Positions 50,788-59,810 of a stretch of DNA of 64,000 nt are shown piece by piece; the first letter of the stretch is position 1, and the number at the start of each line of letters is the position of its first letter. Origin of the DNA: Verrucomicrobiota bacterium (lineage in GTDB: Bacteria; Verrucomicrobiota; Verrucomicrobiia; Opitutales; Opitutaceae); assembly GCA_026398135.1 (NCBI GenBank), contig JAPLTN010000003.1, forward strand, positions 1 through 64,000, written 5' to 3'. The position numbers were made by a program, and so were the translations under genes. A model generated the notes under the pieces. It was not told where the DNA came from, made no database searches, and was given only the letters and a program-made list of their open reading frames with translations.

Positions 50788-51092
50788 GCTCGAATTCTTC
50801 GTGCGTGGCCGTGCCCCAGAGGGTGCCTTTAGGGTAGCACCTGCGACGGCTGGCGGTCTCCGCGCTGCGCACTCCGCCCGTCCACGCCTCTAGGTGTTGC
50901 TCGCTGGCGGGCGCTGGCGGCTACGCCGTCCCACGTCCCGTCCCGCTGCGCTCCACCTTGCGCAGCCGGTGCTTCCCGTCGGCATCCCTCGGGGGCGGCC
51001 GTTTTTTCGGTTTGGCCATCTGAGGGCTCCGCGTAGCGCGGCCCCGCTACTCCCATCCGCGCTCTCGTTGGGGCGCTCTCCTCTGACATCCC
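50788..51092. other. Gene-free stretch in the element
   Basis: About 305 bp without a gene I can support. A 32-codon frame on the minus strand (50921-51019, MAKPKKRPPPRDADGK at the start) is Lys/Arg-rich and might be a small basic peptide, but has no clear ribosome binding site. The rest is GC-rich with several short inverted repeats. Confidence 0.35.
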
Positions 51093-51541
51093 ATGCGTGA
51101 CATCTCCCGTGATCCTACACCTCAGCCCGGCGACCAGATCCACCAGCCCGGCCACCCGTTCGACGGCTTCACCGTCATCAGCGTTTACACCCGCGCCCAG
51201 GCCATCGCCGACGGCGTCCTTGCCGACGCCTCCACCGGAGACCTCGCCGAGGTCTCAGCCCAGCATTTCCCCGGCGTTCACGTCGCCATGACGGCGGCGG
51301 TCTTCGCCCTCATCGAGCAGGCGGTCGCGAGCCCGAAGCACGCGAACGACTGCCGTGGCGTCTGGCATGACATCCTCCACATGTCCCGAGCTGCCCCGTG
51401 CGCGTCTGGCAGGGTGGGCGCCTGTTCCGCGTCATCATCACTGGCACCGGCCGCAAGCGCCTGCACACCTTGAAGGCCATTTCCCACCCCGACGAGACCG
51501 GCCGCCCCTGCCTCACGATCATGCTTCCTGACGAGGACTGA
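51093..51541 (+). pseudogene. DUF6573-like gene with a frameshift
   Basis: The first ~100 codons (ATG 51093) encode the DUF6573-type segment FTVISVYTRAQAIADGVLAD and end near GVWHDILHMS (~51385). The family's C-terminal part is found in another frame: RVWQGGRLFRVIITGTGRKR and later CLTIMLPDED, stopping at 51539-51541. One base appears to be missing between ~51385 and ~51412. DUF6573 genes are common on conjugative and mobilisable elements. A good terminator follows, so the locus was once a normal gene. Confidence 0.7.
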
Positions 51542-51553
51542 TCGACGCCCCCC

Positions 51554-51586
51554 AGCCCCGCCGCCACCTAGCGAGCGGGGCTTTTT
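51554..51586 (+). terminator. Rho-independent terminator after the DUF6573 gene
   Basis: AGCCCCGC (51554-51561) pairs with GCGGGGCT (51575-51582), followed by TTTTT. It begins 12 bp after the DUF6573 stop at 51541. The convergent recombinase operon ends at 51738. Confidence 0.85.
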
Positions 51587-51737
51587 CGATTCTAAAAATG
51601 GAATCACCCGACCACGAAAGAACGGTGTTTCACCAAGCCTCGCGGCCTCGTGCCCATATTCGCCTCGCGGCTTTGGTCGTTACGGCGTCCGGGTGCCAGC
51701 CCACTTGTTTCCGATGCGGTTGCAGTCGGGTGAAAAA

Positions 51738-52619
51738 TCAAAGCGCCTCCAACGCGGCCAATTCTTGGAGTTCTTCTAGAATCTCGGGATGCCGTTGGTT
51801 CAGGAAGCGCTTCACCTTGGCGTTTTCTAGTAGCCGGCGCACGTAACGCTGAGCCGAGCCGAGGTGGAGCGTGTTCTCGCCGTAGCGTTCCTCGAACAGC
51901 CTGTAGTCGCGCTCGAGCGCTTCCATCTCCCGCTCCATGCGGGCCACGTCCTCGGCCGCGACGCCACGCATCTTTTTCGGTTCGTCCGGCTTCACCATGT
52001 GCCCGCGGTTGGTGCCGACTAGCAACGCGCGGGCGTAGGAAAACGTGTAGTTGTTCCCGCTCACCATGAGCTGGGCCATTTCGATTTGGCGGAGCGCCTT
52101 CACGTGTTTGAGCACCGTCAGCGCCCGCTCCGTGATCGGCTTGTCTTTTAAGAGCTGCACCGCCTCCGGATGGATGCCTTCGAGCATCTTCTTTCGCGAC
52201 ATCACCGTCCGGATGTCTATGTCGAGCGCCTTGGCGATCTCCTCCTCCGTCACGCCGCCATCTAGCGCTTTAAGGATCATGCGGTGTTCTTGAATCAGCG
52301 AGAGCCCGCTGATTTTGTCGTTGTAGGTGAACGCGTCGTCTTCCGTGGACACCAGGCAAAGCGCCTTCTCCGCCCCGATCTCTTGTAGCGCCTTCAAGCG
52401 CATGTGCCCGTCGAGAAGTAGGTAGGTGCCCTTCGCGGCGCGGTTTGGATAGACCACCATCGGCTCGACCAACCCGACGGAGCGGATCGAGGCCAGCACG
52501 GCGCGGTATTTCCCAAAACAGCCGTCTGTCGCCTTCACCTGGCGGATCGGCAGGAGAGCCGTCAATGGCAGCTCGACCGCCTGTTTTTCAAACCCGATGC
52601 GAACTCGTTTCATGCTCAT
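51738..52619 (-). CDS. ParB/RepB-like protein (RepB C-terminal domain type)
   Basis: A 293-aa protein. The N-terminal ParB/Srx-like domain has LLPIRQVKATDGCFGKYRAV and YLLLDGHMRLKALQEIG (~68-84); an HTH follows (EEIAKALDIDIRTVMSRKKML), then IHPEAVQLLKDKPITERAL as in plasmid RepB proteins. The end, KRFLNQRHPEILEELQEL, recurs almost unchanged in the recombinase two genes upstream. ATG 52619 overlaps the TGA of the preceding gene (ATGA). No ParA ATPase is present, so a role in DNA partition is unlikely; a DNA-binding partner of the recombinase is an inference. Confidence 0.82.
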   Translation of the reverse strand: MSMKRVRIGFEKQAVELPLTALLPIRQVKATDGCFGKYRAVLASIRSVGLVEPMVVYPNRAAKGTYLLLDGHMRLKALQEIGAEKALCLVSTEDDAFTYNDKISGLSLIQEHRMILKALDGGVTEEEIAKALDIDIRTVMSRKKMLEGIHPEAVQLLKDKPITERALTVLKHVKALRQIEMAQLMVSGNNYTFSYARALLVGTNRGHMVKPDEPKKMRGVAAEDVARMEREMEALERDYRLFEERYGENTLHLGSAQRYVRRLLENAKVKRFLNQRHPEILEELQELAALEAL

Positions 52620-53503
52620 GAAGCCTCCTGCACCCGTTCGACGATGAACTTCGGGAGCGTTTGCAGATCCTCCGCGCGCAACAGCGTCGCGAAGTTTTCG
52701 TCCGCGAGCAGCGCCTTGAACGCAGCCGTAAGTGACAACAGCCGCGACTCCGCCGCCTGCGCCTTCCGCACCATCAATTTTTGCCGCTGAGTCTCGCGCT
52801 TGTAGGCGAGGATCAGGCCGTCCGCGCTGGTGCGCTTACGTGCCCGATGAGCCTCCTTTGAATAGCCCCGCCCGAAGCTCTTTCGTTGATCGATAAGTTT
52901 CCGAAAGCGGGACAGCGTCGCCTGCTTCATTTCATTCCGCTCGTAGGCTTCGAGCAGGATTCGCTGGCTCGCCTCGTCATCCAGCCCGGAGATGCTGACC
53001 GCTATTGTGATAGGCAGCCGACCATGCAGCACCGCGTCGAGGACGCGCTCCTCGCCCTGCCGGAGCAATTTCAAGATGCCTTGGAGGTAGTGCTCGGCGA
53101 GGCCCGTCTTGCGGGCGATCTCTTCGAGCGAGTTGCCCTGTTCCTGCATCCATTGAATCAGGCGTATTTGATCAATCGCCCGCACGCGCCGGCGGGCGAT
53201 ATTTTCCACGAGACTCGCGATCAGGCTGTCCGTCTTCGTGAGCTTCCGCACAAAGGCCGGGATTTCGGCTTGGCCAAGCGCCTGAAACGCTTCGAGCCGA
53301 CCTTGGCCGCAAACTAGATCATAGGTCGCCGCGCCCTCAGCGTCCGGCTGGCCCTCCGTGACGGTGATCGGCCGCTTCAACCCGACCGCCTCGATGTTCT
53401 TTACGATGCGCTCAAAATGCTTTCGGTCGCGCACTCGCGGATTCGGCACTCGCACAGCCTTGACCGGCACCATCACCACCTCGCGTTCGTCGCTTTTTTT
53501 CAT
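52616..53503 (-). CDS. ParB N-terminal domain protein
   Basis: A 295-aa protein (ATG 53503; an earlier in-frame start reads through the recombinase gene). The ParB/Srx domain shows YDLVCGQGRLEAFQALG and SLVENIARRRVRAIDQIRL, and an HTH-like stretch NSLEEIARKTGLAEHYLQGIL. The C-terminal ~100 residues are basic and helical, ending EDLQTLPKFIVERVQ. Its start overlaps the recombinase stop by four bases and its stop overlaps the next start in the same way, so three proteins are made from one coupled message. Confidence 0.82.
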   Translation of the reverse strand: MKKSDEREVVMVPVKAVRVPNPRVRDRKHFERIVKNIEAVGLKRPITVTEGQPDAEGAATYDLVCGQGRLEAFQALGQAEIPAFVRKLTKTDSLIASLVENIARRRVRAIDQIRLIQWMQEQGNSLEEIARKTGLAEHYLQGILKLLRQGEERVLDAVLHGRLPITIAVSISGLDDEASQRILLEAYERNEMKQATLSRFRKLIDQRKSFGRGYSKEAHRARKRTSADGLILAYKRETQRQKLMVRKAQAAESRLLSLTAAFKALLADENFATLLRAEDLQTLPKFIVERVQEAS

Positions 53504-55065
53504 GCGACCTCCTCGATGGAAACCCGCTCTGCGAGCGAGTAAAAGAACTCCAGATCGTCGAAGCGGTAGGCGTCTAGTAGGGCGTCGTTGCACTCCGCGA
53601 GCCGTAGCCGCAGCGCCAGTTGGTCGAGCGAAGGGAAGAGGTAGTAATCTTTGATGCCTTGGTTCGTCTCATCCATGCGCGCGACAATGGTGATGTCCGG
53701 CCGGTGGCTTTCCTCAAACCGCACGAGCCACCGCGGCGAGCCCGCGTCCGTGCGCAAGCACCGCGACAGCACGAGCGAGACGACCAACTCTTGGTCCAGG
53801 ACGAGAAGCTCCGTCTCCGGGTCGCGCTGCACCTGCACCCCGATCCCGGCCAGGTTGGAAATCACCTCTTGCACGATCTCCGGATGCTTCTGGCGTAGGA
53901 AGCGGTTAACCTCGATGAAGCTCATGTTCGTCTCCGGCACATAACCGATAAGCTGATAAGCACGCACAAGGCTGCCGAAGCGGCTGCGAAAGACCGAGCT
54001 GGAGGGCAGGTCTTCGCGCTCGTCGATGATGACGCCTGAGAGCCGCCCATGCTGCCGCAGAACGTCACGCAACTTTTCGAGCATCTCCTCGTCGGTGTAG
54101 CGCTTGGCGCGGGCGATGATGATTTCCTGCGCCTTCGTGAAGTCCTCCGGCGTCACGATTGCGGGGAATGCGCCCGGCACGCGGATCCACATGTCCGGCG
54201 GGTTTTGGACGTGCTTTCGTTTCAGCTTAAACGAAGTGCGGTGATAGACGTTGTTGCCGAGGTATTTTTCGTTCGTCAGGAGTTGATGCACCGTGCCCCG
54301 CGTCCATTCGCGCCCGAGATCGGTCTTGAGCCCGCGTGCGTTCAGCCGCTCCGCGATCTCCCGCTCCGTCAGCCCCTCGTCGAGAAAAGCGCGATAAACC
54401 CCGCGCACCGTTTCGACCTCCTCCTCCGGCCCGAGCGTGAGGACGACGCGATCCGTCTGGAGGCTCTTGTGTTCGCCGACCGCGAGCACGCCTTTGTGAT
54501 TCCCGGCCTGATCGACCAGCATCCGCCGCAGCCCGTAGCCGGCCGTCCCGCCCTGCTTGAACCCCATCTGAATCAGGCGACAGGCCCCTTGAAAAACCTT
54601 GGTCGAGAGTTCCCGGCTATACTCGCCGGCCATCGACCGTTTCACGCTCTTGATGATGTTCGAGGTGGGGGAGCCATCGTTTTCGAACTGCTCTGCGCAG
54701 TAGTGGACGGCTATGCCCGCGCGCTTGCAGATGTATTCGTAATACCCGCTCTCGTCCGCGTCCTGGAACCGCCCCCACCGGCTGACATCGTAGGCGAGGA
54801 TGCACTTGAAGTCGGCGTTACCGCCTTCGACTTCGGCGATCATCTTTTTCAGGCTCTCGCGGCCGCGCACGTTGAGACCGCTTTTGCCCGAGTTCTCGAA
54901 CACGCGCACGATCTCCATGCCCCGGCGCGCGGCATATTCCTTGATCCGGTCGAGTTGGTTCTCGGTGGAATACTGCTGATGTTCCGTGGACATGCGGACG
55001 TAGGCCGCCGCAGGGATCGCGGCGGCGTCCGGCTTCGGGAGCGGGAGTTGGGTCGGCCCGCTCAT
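53500..55065 (-). CDS. Large serine recombinase
   Basis: A ~521-aa recombinase. The catalytic domain begins AAYVRMSTEHQQYSTENQ with nucleophile S26, and includes VFENSGKSGLNVRGR and LAYDVSRWGRFQDADESGYY with the active-site arginines. The 'recombinase' DNA-binding domain lies at ~180-290 (LTEREIAERLNARGLKTDLG). The C-terminal ~200 residues lack the usual coiled-coil and contain NRFLRQKHPEIVQEVISNL, a motif shared with the RepB-like partner. ATG 55065 is chosen over TTG 55074. It could move the element or invert DNA, but its sites are unknown. Confidence 0.92.
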   Translation of the reverse strand: MSGPTQLPLPKPDAAAIPAAAYVRMSTEHQQYSTENQLDRIKEYAARRGMEIVRVFENSGKSGLNVRGRESLKKMIAEVEGGNADFKCILAYDVSRWGRFQDADESGYYEYICKRAGIAVHYCAEQFENDGSPTSNIIKSVKRSMAGEYSRELSTKVFQGACRLIQMGFKQGGTAGYGLRRMLVDQAGNHKGVLAVGEHKSLQTDRVVLTLGPEEEVETVRGVYRAFLDEGLTEREIAERLNARGLKTDLGREWTRGTVHQLLTNEKYLGNNVYHRTSFKLKRKHVQNPPDMWIRVPGAFPAIVTPEDFTKAQEIIIARAKRYTDEEMLEKLRDVLRQHGRLSGVIIDEREDLPSSSVFRSRFGSLVRAYQLIGYVPETNMSFIEVNRFLRQKHPEIVQEVISNLAGIGVQVQRDPETELLVLDQELVVSLVLSRCLRTDAGSPRWLVRFEESHRPDITIVARMDETNQGIKDYYLFPSLDQLALRLRLAECNDALLDAYRFDDLEFFYSLAERVSIEEVA

Positions 55066-55083
55066 TACGCGCAAGCGGCAGGG

Positions 55084-55606
55084 TTAGCGAGGGGCCGGCG
55101 GTCGCGAGGCGTCTCCGTTAAGGTAGTGAGTTTCGAGGGCAGCGAGGATGGCATTTCCCTCGACCATGATCTCGCGGAAGTCGCGCGCGATGGTCTCTTG
55201 TAACGCAGAGCCCCGCAGCCACGCAATGAGCCCGAGCAGGCCGGCGAGATACGGTGGCCAGGAATCTTGTAACGCACGGCAGGAATCTTGTAACGCAAGT
55301 TCCCTGAGCACGGCGGAGAGATCAGGCGCGGGGCAGGTTTCGGAGCTCCGTTTCTTTCGCCGCCAGTAGCCCGGATTGGCCTGACGCCACTCCCGAACAC
55401 GTTCGGCCGAGATCGGGCCGTCGTAGTAGGAGCCGTTGCCGGTGTTCTTCATCCACCGGGTTTGGCTCTCCCGTTTGCTGCGTTTTCGGCAGGAGGGTTT
55501 GGAGCAAAACCGCTGGCGACCGGCGGCCCGAGGTTCAGGAATAAACGGCAGGCCGCAGGCGGCGCACCGTGGTTGATCGGAGGTTTTTTTTGTGTGATGA
55601 TTTCAC
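55084..55606 (-). pseudogene. Zinc-ribbon protein gene upstream of the recombinase, probable frameshift at an A8 run
   Basis: The frame ending at 55084 encodes a zinc-ribbon start (CAACGLPFIPEPRAAGRQRF, then CSKPSCRKRSKRES) followed by RVREWRQANPGYWRRKKR, the pattern of a conserved protein I remember next to such recombinases. In that frame there is no start codon upstream of the ribbon. A GTG at 55604-55606 begins a frame that joins it only if the A8 run (plus strand T8, 55584-55591) is read as seven. Either the gene has a one-base expansion, or the run allows slippage. The first in-frame ATG (55452) would lose the ribbon. Confidence 0.6.
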
Positions 55607-55795
55607 GCCTTCCAGCCCGCACGCCGCGTGCCGATTTTCGAGCCGATCCGAGGCCCAAAAATTTGCCAGAGATTTGTCAGCCGATACGTTTTTTGCTTCA
55701 CTTCTCCAGTATTTCGCTCACACTAATTCTCGTTTTAAACTACTAACCCACAACATAAAGCACACTAAACGAAGGCTTTCTTTTGTTTGCCTAAA

Positions 55796-55831
55796 AGGGT
55801 TCGACTCCCTCTGCCCGCACCAACTTTTACC
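55796..55831 (+). repeat. attR: 36-bp direct repeat
   Basis: An exact copy of 46720-46755: the 3' part of tRNA-Gly from the T-arm through CCA plus nine bases. It marks the right end of the element, 88 bp before murJ. Confidence 0.92.
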
Positions 55832-55919
55832 GGCAGGAAATGTACAGGCTGAAGTGAAGTGGAGACACCCGCAGGCTTGTAACACCGTTTTGGGGCGGTG
55901 ACGGTGTCGCGAAATCTAT

Positions 55920-57503
55920 ATGGGCAAAGCGCTGCGCAACATCGGTATCGTGTCGGGGCTGACCATGGTCTCGCGCGTGCTCGGGCTGGGGCGCGAGATG
56001 GCGATTGCGGCGGCCTTCGGGGCCACCGCGCTGGGCTCGGCGTTCGCCACTGCGTTTACCCTGCCGAATCTGTTCCGGCGTTTGCTGGGTGAGGGCGCGC
56101 TGACCGCCGCGTTGGTGCCCACCTTGCAGGAGGAGACGGCGCGGGGGGGCGAGGCGGCGGCCTTGCGTCTGGTGAGCGAGGTGGCGACGTGGACCTTGCT
56201 GGCGGCGGGCTTGATCACGGCGGCGGCGATGGTGTTGCTCGGCGCGCATGTGTGGTGGGGACCGCAGTTGCTGGCGTGGGGTTGGGAGGCGGATACGGTG
56301 GCGCGCTGGGAACTGGGGGCGGAGTTGGGCGTGGTGCTGTTCCCGTATATGGTGACGGTGTGTCTGGCGGCGGTATTTAGCGCGGCCTTGCAGACGCGCG
56401 GGCGTTTCTTGGAGCCGGCGCTTAACCCGGTGTGGTTGAATCTGTGCATGGTCGGCCTGCTGGGCTACGGCGTGTGGAGCGCGCCGGGGGACGATGCGGT
56501 GCGCATGCGCTGGTTGTGCGCCGGGGTGCTGGCGGGCGGAGTGGCGCAGATGCTGGGGCCGGCGTGGGCCTTGATGCGCTTGGGATGGTCGCCGCGCTGG
56601 TCGCCGCAGGCGGGCCCGGGCGTGAGGCAGATCGCGCGGTTGATGGTGCCGACGCTTTTCGGCTCGGCCATTTACCTGGTGAACATGACGGTTTCGCGCT
56701 TGCTGGGGCTGTCGCTCGATGACGCGGCGGCGACGGTGTTGAATCTTTCCACGCGAGTGATGGAGCTGCCGATCGGGGTGTTTGCGGTGGCGATCACCAC
56801 GGTGGTTTTCCAGCAAATCTCTAAACATGCGGCGGAGGGGCGGCTGGATCTTCTGGCGGTGGATTACCGCAAGGGCATGCGGCTGATTTTACTGGTGAAT
56901 GTGCCGGCGGCGGCGGGGCTCGTGGTATTGGCGGAGCCGATCACGCGGGTGCTTTTTGAGCGGGGAAAATTCACGGCGGCGAACACGTTGACCATGGCGC
57001 CGGTGCTGGCGGTCGGGGCGCTGGCCTTGCCCGCGCTGGCGTTCGTGGGACTGGCTTTGCGGGCGTTTTATGCGCGCAAGGACATGCGCACGCCGGTGCG
57101 GGCGGCGGCGTGGAGTTTTGTCATCAACGTGGTGGCGAGCGTGGTGCTGATGCGCTGGTTTGGGGTGACCGGACTGGCGGCGGGTTCGACTGTGGCGGTG
57201 TTGTTTCAGGCCGGGTTTTTGCAGGCAAAACTCGCACGTGAACATGAGGGGCTGGGCTTCTCCCATCTGGCCGGGCATCTGGCAAAAGTGGCCGCGGCAA
57301 GCGCGGTGATGGGCGGGGTCGTTGCCTTGGCGTGGTGGGGGTGGCGTCAGGGAATGGGGACGGGCAGCGGGCGCGATCTGGCCGGGCTGACGTTGAGCGT
57401 GGCGGCGGGCGTGGCGACCTTCGGCGCGGCGGCGTGGGGCTTGCGCCTGGAGGGGCGGGACGAGGTGCTGGCGCTCGTGAAGCGGAAACTGAAACGCCAG
57501 TAA
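55920..57503 (+). CDS. murJ: Lipid II flippase MurJ
   Basis: A 527-aa protein with ~14 membrane segments. N-terminal GLTMVSRVLGLGREMAIAAA and FRRLLGEGALTAALVPTL are the MurJ/MviN signature (with the conserved arginines). Cytoplasmic membrane protein that moves lipid II outward for peptidoglycan synthesis. It begins right after the right end of the integrated element; a hairpin ACACCGT/ACGGTGT lies at 55882-55907. It converges on hflX. Confidence 0.95.
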   Translation: MGKALRNIGIVSGLTMVSRVLGLGREMAIAAAFGATALGSAFATAFTLPNLFRRLLGEGALTAALVPTLQEETARGGEAAALRLVSEVATWTLLAAGLITAAAMVLLGAHVWWGPQLLAWGWEADTVARWELGAELGVVLFPYMVTVCLAAVFSAALQTRGRFLEPALNPVWLNLCMVGLLGYGVWSAPGDDAVRMRWLCAGVLAGGVAQMLGPAWALMRLGWSPRWSPQAGPGVRQIARLMVPTLFGSAIYLVNMTVSRLLGLSLDDAAATVLNLSTRVMELPIGVFAVAITTVVFQQISKHAAEGRLDLLAVDYRKGMRLILLVNVPAAAGLVVLAEPITRVLFERGKFTAANTLTMAPVLAVGALALPALAFVGLALRAFYARKDMRTPVRAAAWSFVINVVASVVLMRWFGVTGLAAGSTVAVLFQAGFLQAKLAREHEGLGFSHLAGHLAKVAAASAVMGGVVALAWWGWRQGMGTGSGRDLAGLTLSVAAGVATFGAAAWGLRLEGRDEVLALVKRKLKRQ

Positions 57504-57591
57504 AACTCGGACGGGCGGAGGAAATCGGATTTTGAACCGCTAAATTCCGCTAAAATACGCTGAAGCAAGCCGACGACGTGCGGTTGAGCGT

Positions 57592-58896
<1,305 letters not shown>

Positions 58897-58917
58897 GGAG
58901 GAGAAGCGGGAAACTTG

Positions 58918-58978
58918 GAGCAGGGGGTGGGGAGTAGGGGGCTCGAACGCAAAGTAACCCAATAGGTTACTTGAGGCT
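58918..58978. repeat. Heptamer array followed by palindromic repeat, upstream of hflX
   Basis: GAGCAGG, GGGTGGG, GAGTAGG (58918-58938) lie 22 bp behind the hflX start. At 58949-58978 follows GCAAAGTAACCCAATAGGTT and ACTTGAGGCT, identical over 30 bp to 59707-59736 and related to the palindrome in asnB. Confidence 0.8.
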
Positions 58979-59019
58979 TGTGTGGAGCGGGAGAGAGGGG
59001 GTGCGTGGTGCGGGAGCAG

Positions 59020-59625
59020 CTAGCGGCGGCTGATTACGCGCACGACTTGCATGCCGGCGGCGAGGGCGGCGCGCACGCCGGGTTCGGCGTCCTCGAACAC
59101 CAGACATTGGACGGGAGGGACGCCGATGCGCCGGGCGGCTTCCATAAACATGTCCGGGTGGGGTTTGCCGCGACCGGGAGCGACGTCGTGCGGGGTGACG
59201 ACGATGGTAAAGAGATCGGCCAGGCCTGCCGCCGCCAGTGCGGGCAGGGCGACGTCAGGGGTGCCGCCAGTGGCGATGGCAATGGGGTGGGTGCGGGCGA
59301 TGCGGCGGGCGAAGTCCACCACGGGGGCGATGGTGTTGATTTGCACCTCGGTAAGCTGGGCGAGAAAAATCTGTTCCTTGCGGTCGGCGATGTGGGCGGC
59401 GTTGTCGATTTCGAGCCCGTGTTTGAGGGCGAGCAGTTGAGCCACTTGGACGGAGGGAACCCCGCCCAGCGCGTAGAAGGCGTCTTCGTCGAGATTACCC
59501 GCCAGACCTTCGTGCCGGAGGGCGGTCTGCCAGGCGCGGTAATGCACGGGCATGGTGTCGATCAAGGTGCCGTCCAAATCGAAAATGTACCCGGCGAAAT
59601 CGCCGGGGGGGATGTCTAGCTGCAT
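59020..59625 (-). CDS. HAD-superfamily phosphatase (beta-phosphoglucomutase/YqaB-like)
   Basis: A 201-aa HAD hydrolase. Motif I YIFDLDGTLIDTMPVHYRAW, motif II region PIAIATGGTP, motif III GKPHPDMFMEAARR, and motif IV VFEDAEPGVRAALAAG are all intact. Cap type fits the beta-phosphoglucomutase / fructose-1-phosphatase group. Substrate unknown. It is not closely linked to hflX (gap filled with repeats). Confidence 0.9.
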   Translation of the reverse strand: MQLDIPPGDFAGYIFDLDGTLIDTMPVHYRAWQTALRHEGLAGNLDEDAFYALGGVPSVQVAQLLALKHGLEIDNAAHIADRKEQIFLAQLTEVQINTIAPVVDFARRIARTHPIAIATGGTPDVALPALAAAGLADLFTIVVTPHDVAPGRGKPHPDMFMEAARRIGVPPVQCLVFEDAEPGVRAALAAGMQVVRVISRR

Positions 59626-59706
59626 GGGAAGGAAGCAAGCTCTGCGGGTGTTGCGGTGCGCGCAATCGAAACCTCGGTTTGCGGGGTCAGTCGATCTGCC
59701 CGGCTG

Positions 59707-59736
59707 GCAAAGTAACCCAATAGGTTACTTGAGGCT
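59707..59736. repeat. Palindromic repeat copy 3
   Basis: Identical over 30 bp to 58949-58978. The core AAGTAACC...GGTTACTT is a near-palindrome and the GAGGCT tail is shared with the copy in asnB. It lies in the intergenic region between metF and the HAD gene. Confidence 0.85.
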
Positions 59737-59810
59737 CGGGGTGGATGGCGGAAAGCGGAGGGCTGATGGTGGGGGTGGGGGGCGGCGAGATATTGGAATT
59801 TGTTCGCGGA

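Larger units (their letters stand above)
46720..55831. mobile_element. 9.1-kb integrated element in tRNA-Gly(CCC)
   Basis: Bounded by a 36-bp direct repeat (46720-46755 and 55796-55831). It holds in order: a tyrosine integrase-like gene next to the tRNA, a truncated AIPR-like gene, two small minus-strand genes, a RES/Xre toxin-antitoxin pair, an HNH-like gene, a frameshifted DUF6573 gene, two ParB/RepB-like genes, a serine recombinase and a zinc-ribbon gene. The element is less GC-rich than its surroundings. Several of its genes are broken, so it is probably an old, partly decayed island. Confidence 0.88.

Noticed and set aside
50829-51155. 108-codon minus-strand frame
   Set aside because: No family pattern, overlaps the DUF6573 start, and has the composition of a shadow frame.
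51738-53503. ParB-like pair as a plasmid partition system
   Set aside because: No ParA/RepA ATPase, no replication gene and no iteron-like origin seen.
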